Positions 15,528-20,243 of a stretch of DNA of 20,243 nucleotides are shown here, piece by piece. The DNA comes from a virus. Under the pieces are notes generated by a model that ran no database searches, was not told where the DNA came from, and saw only the letters and a list, made by a program, of their open reading frames with translations. The stretch lies in IMG/VR virus record IMGVR_UViG_3300046516_000792, positions 1 to 20,243 of that record; one strand, 5' to 3'. A program made the position numbers and the translations under genes. Numbering within the stretch: the stretch's first letter is position 1; each line of letters opens with the position of its first letter.

Positions 15528-16010
15528 TCAAGCTACTTGTTGGTCTGAACTCCATTTGAGTCCGCGATACGCGATCAGAGCAGCCTCGGCCCGACCATCG
15601 TCGCGGACCCTGGAAAACAATGCCGCGTCACACGGGAACATCCGCATGGCCATGGCCCGCGCGCCGTGTTTGGCGGCGTCCAGGCCCAACCCACGCTTCC
15701 AGGTACCGGGTGTGATCAGATGGACGGGCACGTCCAGCGCCGCCAGCACACCCAGGACAACACCGTACCCCTGACCAAACGTGAACATGGAGGACACACC
15801 CTGTTTGGGCATGGCGTGGACTTTCTCGACCCAGGCCATGTCGGGGCGCCATGCCCGGATCAGTTCGGCCAACAACACGGGGACAACCTCACGCCGTGTC
15901 CCGGTCCCCGACTTCGCCACCGGCATGTCCCGGACCTGAAGCAGGTCCAGACTGCTCTCGATCATCGCGAAAGCCCCGTCCAGGCCAGGGTCAACGCCCA
16001 GCACCCGCAC
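15528..16010 (-). CDS. RuvC-like Holliday junction resolvase
   Basis: This 160-residue RNase H-fold nuclease has the four acidic residues expected of RuvC. D7 lies in VLGVDPGLDG, E62 in AWVEKVHAMPKQG, and D138 and E142 in DDGRAEAALIA. The central TFGQGYGVVLGVL and ITPGTWKRGLGL segments are also typical of phage RuvC relatives. It would resolve four-way junctions formed during phage recombination or replication and help clear branched DNA before packaging. It starts at GTG 16010, 3 nt after the stop of the Cro-like gene, so it is the second gene of the leftward early operon. The length is normal for the family. No strong ribosome-binding site was seen, so translation is probably coupled. Confidence 0.92.
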   Translation of the reverse strand: MRVLGVDPGLDGAFAMIESSLDLLQVRDMPVAKSGTGTRREVVPVLLAELIRAWRPDMAWVEKVHAMPKQGVSSMFTFGQGYGVVLGVLAALDVPVHLITPGTWKRGLGLDAAKHGARAMAMRMFPCDAALFSRVRDDGRAEAALIAYRGLKWSSDQQVA

Positions 16011-16013
16011 CGG

Positions 16014-16322
16014 TCAGACCGCCGCCACGCCGGACACGCGCCACGGTGGGTTCGCCACGACACCGAAAGGGTCCCCCTCGTCCACCAACAACTCGCCCAG
16101 CGCGAAACCCTGTTGGGTCATCACATGGATGACCGGGACAACCCACGCGGATGACACGGTCTTACGTTGTCTCCACATCTGCACCTGGGCATAAGACAAC
16201 GCCTCGGTTGGTTCGTTGCGGCGCAACAAATCCAACAAAGCGGTTGGCCCGCCCACGGCGTCGAACACGTAAGCCACGTCCAGAGTAAGCATTTCAACAA
16301 CTTCCCCGGTCAGTGTCGGCAT
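16014..16322 (-). CDS. Cro/YdaS-like helix-turn-helix regulator, first gene of the leftward operon
   Basis: I chose the ATG at 16322, preceded by TTAGGCGA, giving 102 residues; the frame is open to a TTG at 16400. The HTH lies at about 18-62: YVFDAVGGPTALLDLL, then SYAQVQMWRQRKTVSSAWVVPV. This resembles Cro/YdaS-type regulators ('GG-x-x-ALA ... V-x-x-W-x-x-R-x-x-x-P'). The C-terminal 40 residues are unassigned. Divergent placement opposite the XRE repressor, with shared palindromes between, makes it the likely Cro- or CII-like early regulator that shuts down or tunes the repressor promoter. The family match is moderate; the regulatory role is inference from arrangement. Confidence 0.72.
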   Translation of the reverse strand: MPTLTGEVVEMLTLDVAYVFDAVGGPTALLDLLRRNEPTEALSYAQVQMWRQRKTVSSAWVVPVIHVMTQQGFALGELLVDEGDPFGVVANPPWRVSGVAAV

Positions 16323-16416
16323 AATGTCGCCTAACAGACACATACATGTAGGGGAACACAACCGCTCCGTCCACCCTGTTTCGGCGTAACAACCCAACAA
16401 AAATCAGACCGGTCGG

Positions 16417-16446
16417 GGTATCCTGTCCGCGTTTTGGCGTTGACAA
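16417..16446 (-). promoter_or_regulatory. Candidate leftward early promoter
   Basis: TTGTCA (16446-16441 on the minus strand) and GATACC (16422-16417) are 18 nt apart, oriented towards the Cro-like gene. The -35 match is good and the -10 is weak (3 of 6). A start near 16410 would leave a leader of about 90 nt. Confidence 0.35.
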
Positions 16447-16469
16447 CACAACGCCCATGTTGTTTTGTC
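16436..16469. promoter_or_regulatory. Overlapping inverted repeats in the divergent control region
   Basis: GGCGTTG (16436-16442) faces CAACGCC (16449-16455) with 6 bp between. GACAACACAAC (16442-16452) faces GTTGTTTTGTC (16459-16469) with one mismatch and 6 bp between. Both overlap the shared -35 palindrome and abut the 21-bp palindrome, suggesting several overlapping operators. Confidence 0.5.
16440..16468 (+). promoter_or_regulatory. Candidate rightward repressor promoter
   Basis: TTGACA (16440-16445) and TTTTGT (16463-16468) are 17 nt apart and face the repressor gene. The -35 is perfect and the -10 is weak. The -35 lies in the palindrome GTTGACAAC (16439-16447), so the leftward promoter would use the same bases. 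The -10 falls inside the palindrome at 16462-16482, allowing autorepression. Confidence 0.4.
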
Positions 16470-16482
16470 CCGTGGACAAAAC
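16462..16482. promoter_or_regulatory. 21-bp palindromic operator candidate
   Basis: GTTTTGTCC and GGACAAAAC form perfect 9-bp arms around CGT. It overlaps the rightward -10-like element and the likely transcription start of the repressor gene. This is the expected position for a dimeric XRE-repressor or Cro site. Confidence 0.6.
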
Positions 16483-16566
16483 GACAGGGGCCGAGCGCGA
16501 CTCGGGCCATGTCCAATGTCCGTGACCCACCCCGCTGCTCCGGCTCCCCCGAAAGGACCACGCCCC

Positions 16567-17127
16567 ATGGCCGCCACCAGTCTTCATAATCCACCGTCTC
16601 CCCCGCCCGAAACGCCGCCGCTGCCGGAACTGGAAAGGTTCCGCGACAACCTGATCAAGGCCATGGCGGCGAAACGCATGTCGGGGTCCGACGTGACCCG
16701 CGCCGTGTGGGGTTCCAAGACCGACGCGCGGGGCCGTGTCGTGGCCCGCAACCGGGACCGCATGACCCACTACCTCGCCGGCACGAGCTACCCAAGGCCC
16801 GAGACGCTGGCCAGGCTGGCCGAGGTCCTCGACCTGGACCCGAAGGACCTGGAGCGCGATGCCCTGGGCGTCCTGCCCAACGGAGTGACGAGCCTGCCCG
16901 TGTACCGCGCCGCCCACGCGGCGCCGGGGCCACGGCACGACACGCCCGCCTTTCAGTTCCGCCTGAACAAACGGGGCCGCGTGCTGTTCAGCTACTCGGT
17001 CGAGGTCGATACCGAGACAGCGGTGCGCCTGATGGACGCGATCCGCGCGGTGGACCCGACGCTGGAAGGCGACATCCCCGGCAACGGCAACGGCGATGGT
17101 GACGACGACGACATGCCGGAAGACTGA
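16567..17127 (+). CDS. XRE-family phage repressor (CI-like)
   Basis: The start at ATG 16567 is supported by AAAGGA with 9-nt spacing, giving 186 residues; ATG 16516 or TTG 16465 would add up to 34. After a Pro-rich leader (1-20) lies an XRE-type helix-turn-helix: FRDNLIKAMAAKRMSGSDVTRAVWG, a basic insert, then RMTHYLAGTSYPRPETLARLAEVLDL up to about 92. Residues 130-165 form a small alpha/beta domain (FQFRLNKRGRVLFSYSVEVDTETAVRLMDAI). The end is acidic and Gly-rich (DGDDDDMPED). There is no S24/LexA-type peptidase dyad, so RecA-stimulated self-cleavage is not expected and induction must work another way. It is the first gene of the rightward operon and faces the Cro-like gene. This is the likely maintenance repressor of the prophage. 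Confidence 0.8.
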   Translation: MAATSLHNPPSPPPETPPLPELERFRDNLIKAMAAKRMSGSDVTRAVWGSKTDARGRVVARNRDRMTHYLAGTSYPRPETLARLAEVLDLDPKDLERDALGVLPNGVTSLPVYRAAHAAPGPRHDTPAFQFRLNKRGRVLFSYSVEVDTETAVRLMDAIRAVDPTLEGDIPGNGNGDGDDDDMPED

Positions 17128-17132
17128 CGCCG

Positions 17133-17531
17133 TTGGCCACCGAACTGCTTACGCAACGCGAAGCCGCCGCGTTATTACGCTGCGGCATTTCCAAAATACA
17201 GGCGCTGCGCCGCTCCGGCGCGCTGCCATACCTGCCGGGACGCCCGGTGCTCATACGTGAACAGGATGTCGAAACGTGGCTATCAGAACACATCATATCA
17301 GCAAGCCGACACGCAGCCCCCGCCGCCCCGGCGAAAGCCCCGACACGTGGACGGTTCGCAACGCGTATCTCTGGCAAAAACCAACGGGACGCTGGGTCAT
17401 CCGCTACACCGACATCGTGCCCGGCGCCGAAGGCGGTCCCGCCGATCACCGCACCAGCGAACAAGCCTGCTACACCACCGACCGAGGCGAGGCCGAGGAT
17501 AATTTCACGGTCTGGAAAGCAAACCGGCTGA
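17133..17531 (+). CDS. Excisionase-like HTH_17 DNA-binding protein
   Basis: Residues 5-50 form a MerR/excisionase-type winged helix: LLTQREAAALLRCGISKIQALRRSG, the wing LPYLPGRPVLI, then REQDVETWL. Such proteins bend att DNA and direct integrases towards excision. The start is TTG 17133, 5 nt after the repressor stop; no ATG is available. The HTH ends just past the integrase start at 17276. The remaining 80 residues, rich in Ala, Pro, Thr and Arg, are read in a second frame over integrase coding DNA and look low-complexity. Either the tail is real dual coding or it is tolerated read-through. It may instead be a transcriptional regulator of the same fold. Placing xis in the repressor transcript is unusual. 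Confidence 0.7.
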   Translation: MATELLTQREAAALLRCGISKIQALRRSGALPYLPGRPVLIREQDVETWLSEHIISASRHAAPAAPAKAPTRGRFATRISGKNQRDAGSSATPTSCPAPKAVPPITAPANKPATPPTEARPRIISRSGKQTG

Positions 17532-18460
17532 CGCCCAGGCAAACCCGCGCGAGCGCGCCGATCACGTTCGAGCGGCTGGCGCGCGACTACGTGGCGACGA
17601 CCGGGACCCAGCGCCTGACGAAGGCCCAGGACCACACCGTGGGTAAACTCATCCAGACCCTGGGGCATCACCCGGCGGATCGCGTGACCGAGCAGGTCCT
17701 GGCCGGCATGCACCGGGACATCCTCGCCCAGGGATGGTCGCAGGGCACCGCGCGGCGGCACCTGAGCGTGGTGCTCACCGTGCTCAACTGGGGTGCCAGG
17801 AACAAACTCATCTCACGCGACGCCGTGCCCTTCTACCAGATGCCCCCGGTGACGGCGCCCCGGAACTACACGCTGACAGCCGAGGAAGACGCCCGGGTGT
17901 TCGACCTCGCGGCGGACTGGCTGGCGCGAAACGACGAAGTGAGCCGGCGCGTCGGGCTGTTCGTATGTCTGGCACTGGACAGCGGGCAGCGCCGGGACGC
18001 GATCCTGGAACTGGTCTGGGAGCGGATCGACCTCACGCCGGGGAGCGAGTTCATGGATTTCGTGAACCCAACGTATCAACCAAAGAACAAACGCCGCTGC
18101 GGGGATGTTTTCATCACGGAACGGTTGCTCGGCGTGCTCAAACAGGAAGCGTTCCGCGCCCCCAGGCACCAGGGCAAAGCCACGGGAGCCTTGTTCCCGA
18201 GCCATCGCCTGATGGACGGCTTCGACCGGTTCAAACGCGAGGCGAAGTTACCCAGGCTGACACCGCATGTGTTCCGGCATACGTTCGCGACGTTAAGGAT
18301 CAAGGCGGGCTGGACGATATCGGACGTGGCGCATGTCCTGGCCGACAACCCGATGACGGTGAACCGGGTCTACACCCACAACGCCGGCCATAGCGTGCGC
18401 GACAACGCGCGCCGCATCGAGGCCCTGCGAAACAACCCCGCCAGCCACCGCGCGGCGTGA
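17276..18460 (+). CDS. int: Tyrosine recombinase integrase
   Basis: This 394-residue site-specific recombinase would integrate and excise the phage genome. The N-terminal arm-binding-like part (about 28-85: YLWQKPTGRWVIRY, EAEDNFTVWKAN) is followed by a core-binding domain (95-185; FERLARDYVATTG) and a catalytic domain. The catalytic residues are R239 in DSGQRRDAILEL, a likely Lys near 270-272, H331-x-x-R334 in TPHVFRHTFAT, and the nucleophile Y366 in RVYTH. Where most relatives have LGH, nine residues before the Tyr, this protein has LAD (D357), a departure at the second His/Trp site. The start is GTG 17276, inside the excisionase frame; later starts would remove the arm-binding domain. The stop shares bases with a GTG at 18457. 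The family is certain; activity with D357 is not. Confidence 0.93.
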   Translation: MAIRTHHISKPTRSPRRPGESPDTWTVRNAYLWQKPTGRWVIRYTDIVPGAEGGPADHRTSEQACYTTDRGEAEDNFTVWKANRLTPRQTRASAPITFERLARDYVATTGTQRLTKAQDHTVGKLIQTLGHHPADRVTEQVLAGMHRDILAQGWSQGTARRHLSVVLTVLNWGARNKLISRDAVPFYQMPPVTAPRNYTLTAEEDARVFDLAADWLARNDEVSRRVGLFVCLALDSGQRRDAILELVWERIDLTPGSEFMDFVNPTYQPKNKRRCGDVFITERLLGVLKQEAFRAPRHQGKATGALFPSHRLMDGFDRFKREAKLPRLTPHVFRHTFATLRIKAGWTISDVAHVLADNPMTVNRVYTHNAGHSVRDNARRIEALRNNPASHRAA

Positions 18461-18477
18461 ACCCGGAGTATCAGATC

Positions 18478-18693
18478 ATGCGTAACACCATTCTTAAAAC
18501 CATCGCCGCCGTCATCGTGGCGCCCGTGCTCGCCCTGCTGATCGCGTTCATCCTCACCAGCCTGGAAGGGGAATACCGTGTCAAAACGCGCGAGGAGATG
18601 ATCGGCTGGCTCGCCACGGCGGTATTGTACTGGCTGTTCTTCACCGGGCGGCTCGCCTGGGTGTTCCGCCGCGTCGGGCAACGGGAGGGCTGA
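18478..18693 (+). CDS. Small two-helix membrane protein
   Basis: ATG 18478 has GGAG 9 nt upstream and is preferred to the GTG at 18457 that overlaps the integrase stop. The 71 residues hold two hydrophobic helices. The first is about 4-28 (ILKTIAAVIVAPVLALLIAFIL). A short charged loop (EGEYRVKTREEM) and a second helix about 43-63 (IGWLATAVLYWLFFTGRLAWVF) follow, and the end is basic. The size and shape suit a class II holin, but there is no endolysin beside it and it sits after the integrase in the probable lysogenic operon. A superinfection-exclusion or other lysogenic-conversion protein fits at least as well. No family was recognised. A 3-nt gap to the coiled-coil gene suggests the two products work together. 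Confidence 0.65.
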   Translation: MRNTILKTIAAVIVAPVLALLIAFILTSLEGEYRVKTREEMIGWLATAVLYWLFFTGRLAWVFRRVGQREG

Positions 18694-18696
18694 ACC

Positions 18697-18927
18697 ATGG
18701 ACGATGCCGAGCTGATCCGCCGCTTCGACGCGCTTACCGCGTTGATGACCACCCAGACCGCGATGATGAACAACCAGCATGAGCGCCTCATCGAGCGCCT
18801 CAACGGTCTGGCCCGCGACTTCCAGAACACCAAGGGTTTCCTGATCGAGGACGCGCTGGTACTGGGCCGGCGCATCTCCAACATCGAGAACCGGCTGGAC
18901 GATGACGACACCGCGCACCCTGAATGA
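18697..18927 (+). CDS. Small coiled-coil protein paired with the membrane protein
   Basis: This 76-residue acidic protein follows the membrane protein by 3 nt and has a strong GGGAGGG seven bases before its ATG. It is almost wholly helical: LIRRFDALTALMTTQTAMMNNQ, HERLIERLNGLARDF and RRISNIENRLDD show heptad-like spacing of Leu, Ile and Met, and the end (DDDDTAHPE) is acidic. It has no membrane helix or signal peptide. In layout it recalls small XhlA-type coiled-coil partners of holins, but the C-terminal membrane anchor of XhlA is absent, so that name is not used. A cytoplasmic partner of the upstream membrane protein is the best guess. Confidence 0.65.
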   Translation: MDDAELIRRFDALTALMTTQTAMMNNQHERLIERLNGLARDFQNTKGFLIEDALVLGRRISNIENRLDDDDTAHPE

Positions 18928-18953
18928 TCCGCCCTGGGGTCCCACACCCCTCC

Positions 18954-19006
18954 CGCCGGGCGTGAGTAGACGCAGAAACGCCCGGCGATTGACACCGCCG
19001 GGCGTT
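18954..19006 (+). terminator. Hairpin with alternative partner, possible terminator/antiterminator
   Basis: AACGCCCGGCG (18977-18987) pairs perfectly with CGCCGGGCGTT (18996-19006) across an 8-nt loop. A further CGCCGGGCGT at 18954-18963 could pair with the same middle segment, so two mutually exclusive hairpins exist. It sits 26 nt after the coiled-coil gene stop, the right place to end the lysogeny operon. There is no run of T on either side, so it is not a standard intrinsic terminator. Confidence 0.5.
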
Positions 19007-19176
19007 AAGTCCCGACGCACACCCCTGCGCGGCGGAAATACGGTCCTGCAACCCCAGGCATACGCCCGGAAAGCGAAGCGAACTTAGGATCTGACCGCGC
19101 GCCGCGCAAGCACGATGTTATTTTCGCATTGTCGCTTTTACCGGCTTGACCCCTGGCACGGGGAGTCGGAGGGTGC

Positions 19177-19210
19177 GTGTCCCGCGCGACCAGCACGTAG
19201 CGCGGGACAC
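19177..19210 (+). promoter_or_regulatory. 11-bp perfect hairpin in the primase leader
   Basis: GTGTCCCGCGC (19177-19187) and GCGCGGGACAC (19200-19210) enclose a 12-nt loop. No T-run follows. It lies 50 nt before the primase start and could be an operator, a structured leader or part of a termination signal. Confidence 0.5.
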
Positions 19211-19260
19211 TGAAACCTTCTGATCCCGACAGAAAGGAGCGCCCTTCGGCGTTTATCCCA

Positions 19261-20243
19261 ATGCCCCAAAACACGCCCTTCGTCAACGCCAACTTCTGGT
19301 CCCGCGTCGAGGTTTGCTCAGTCCCGGTCCTGGGACAGGACGACAAATACCGAGCTTACTGGAACACCCGCCCGGCCAGCGAGTGCCTGCACACGCTCAA
19401 CCCGGACTGGAATAATTACTTCTGCGTGTCGCTCATGGACACGCCCGGCGTCCGGCGCAAGGCGAACTTCGTGGCGCTGCATGTCCTGGTGGTGGACGAT
19501 GTCGGCCCCAAGGTCGATCCCGATAAAGCCCGGACACTGCTGGGCGAGCCCAGCTATCAACTGGAGACCTCGCCAGGCAACCAGCAATGGGGCTACATCC
19601 TCGACCCGCCGATCACCGATATCACGCGCGCCGAGGCGCTAATAAACAACACCATCAAGGCGTTGGTGGGCGACGCCCCGGACCCCGGCATGGCCGGCGT
19701 CACGCGGCTGATGCGCCTGCCGATGGGAAGCAACACCAAGTACACACCCGCTTTCAGGTGCCGCATGGTCGCAGCGAAGATGGACACACACGATCCGGCG
19801 GATCTGGAGCGGAACCTGCCCGTCCAGGGCAACACCGGGGTTCAGATCTCCGAGCCCGAACCCTTCGACCCGTTCCAGGCCGGGGCCGCGCCTGTCCCGG
19901 GACCAGGACCGGCGCCAGGACCGAACCGCCGGGCCGTGGACCCCACGCTCGGGGCGATGCGCAAGCTGGGGCTGGTCCTGGGCAACGAGCGCAAAGCCTC
20001 CCAGGGCACGGGCTGGGACGTGCGCTGCCCCTGGGTACATGAACACACACCCAGCACCGCCCAGGACACGGGCACGATGTATTTCCGGGGTGGTGGCTTC
20101 AAATGCTGGCACGGGCACTGCCAGGACCGGAAACCCGAGGACGTGCGCGCCCGGGTCAACCAGCTGCTCAGCGACGAGACCGGGGGGCTGTTCAGTATCG
20201 ATGACTTCGATCCCTCGAAGTTCGACGCGGTGGACCCGGACAC
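19261..20243 (+). CDS. RepB/PrimPol-like primase (3' truncated by window end)
   Basis: The frame is open from ATG 19261 to the end of the window (327 codons plus two bases). The first 200 residues resemble archaeo-eukaryotic-type RepB/PrimPol primases of phages and plasmids: LHVLVVDDVG (D79, D80), LETSPGNQQWGY (101-112) and TRLMRLPMGSNTK (148-160) follow the family order, in which the Asp pair binds metal. After a Pro/Gly linker (205-222) comes a zinc-ribbon: CPWVHEH (C256, H260, H262) and KCWHGHC (C282, C287). A helicase domain may lie beyond the edge. AAAGGAG is 21 nt from the ATG, with a short CGCC-cttc-GGCG stem between that could bridge the gap. It would make primers for the leftward operon's DNA polymerase. 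The downstream part is unseen, so the full architecture is unknown. Confidence 0.82.
   Translation, partial: MPQNTPFVNANFWSRVEVCSVPVLGQDDKYRAYWNTRPASECLHTLNPDWNNYFCVSLMDTPGVRRKANFVALHVLVVDDVGPKVDPDKARTLLGEPSYQLETSPGNQQWGYILDPPITDITRAEALINNTIKALVGDAPDPGMAGVTRLMRLPMGSNTKYTPAFRCRMVAAKMDTHDPADLERNLPVQGNTGVQISEPEPFDPFQAGAAPVPGPGPAPGPNRRAVDPTLGAMRKLGLVLGNERKASQGTGWDVRCPWVHEHTPSTAQDTGTMYFRGGGFKCWHGHCQDRKPEDVRARVNQLLSDETGGLFSIDDFDPSKFDAVDPD

Larger units (their letters stand above)
18928..19260. other. Gene-free hairpin-rich leader before the primase
   Basis: This 333-nt stretch has no convincing gene; a 61-codon frame at 18902-19087 lacks support. It contains the three-part CGCCGGGCGT/ACGCCCGGCG array (18954-19006), an 11-bp perfect hairpin (19177-19210) and a strong AAAGGAG (19233-19239) leading to the primase ATG at 19261. 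TTGACC at 19146 could be part of a promoter, but no good -10 follows. No tRNA-like att core was seen. Confidence 0.55.

Noticed and set aside
18902-19087. 61-codon plus-strand frame after the coiled-coil gene
   Set aside because: It overlaps the upstream gene end and the hairpin array, is Pro/Arg-rich and has no start signal.
18928-19260. Possible attP with a tRNA-like core beside the integrase
   Set aside because: No tRNA 3'-end sequence or clear core with flanking arm repeats could be found here.

Overview
This window is part of a temperate tailed-phage genome, or of the prophage it forms, from a high-GC Gram-negative host. GC-rich codons and CCG/GGC-rich linkers run throughout. The only clearly AT-richer stretches are about 8126-8500 and 16320-16480, and both are non-coding control-like DNA. 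The host is probably a proteobacterium, perhaps an alphaproteobacterium, but no gene here proves it. No rRNA, tRNA, CRISPR array or insertion sequence was seen.

Region 1 (1-8125, + strand) is the end of the virion module. It holds the tail of an unidentified gene, a small SLT-type lytic transglycosylase, a small structural-type protein and one giant 2212-residue protein. The giant protein carries three exact-period DLVPT motifs, a glycine-zipper segment, a long Pro-rich linker, an ADP-ribosyltransferase-like domain and an LPD1-like/HExxH metallopeptidase unit. A very long C-terminal part contains a membrane segment. It looks like an ejected internal virion ('polyvalent') protein. The four genes are packed head to tail and share stop/start bases or touch.

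Region 2 (8126-8554) is a convergent, non-coding, repeat-rich island. It has a 26-bp near-perfect inverted repeat, tandem 12-mers, ACAAAACACC repeats, TGTTGGTT repeats and a 12-bp palindrome. It is a candidate replication origin or regulator-binding island.

Region 3 (16322 down to 8555, - strand) is an early replication and recombination operon. Read in transcription order it encodes a Cro/YdaS-like regulator, a RuvC-like resolvase, a SNF2-type helicase, an unknown 218-aa protein, a Cas4/RecB-like DUF2800 nuclease, a 69-aa protein, a DUF2815 ssDNA-binding protein with an acidic tail ending in Phe, a 25-aa membrane microprotein, an 87-aa protein, a protein with a domain closely resembling the bacterial RNA polymerase alpha C-terminal domain, and a family-A DNA polymerase with a 3'-5' exonuclease domain. 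Most neighbours overlap or lie within a few bases.

Region 4 (16323-18927) is the lysogeny module. A divergent control region with palindromes and a shared -35-like palindrome separates the Cro-like gene from a rightward operon. That operon encodes an XRE-type repressor, an excisionase-like HTH protein, a tyrosine integrase that overlaps it by 256 nt, a two-helix membrane protein and a coiled-coil protein. The last two may be expressed in the lysogen.

Region 5 (18928-20243) begins with a gene-free leader carrying strong hairpins. It continues into the first 327 codons of an archaeo-eukaryotic-type (RepB/PrimPol-like) primase with a Cys/His zinc-ribbon, cut by the window end. The primase is therefore on the opposite strand from the other replication genes, across the lysogeny switch.
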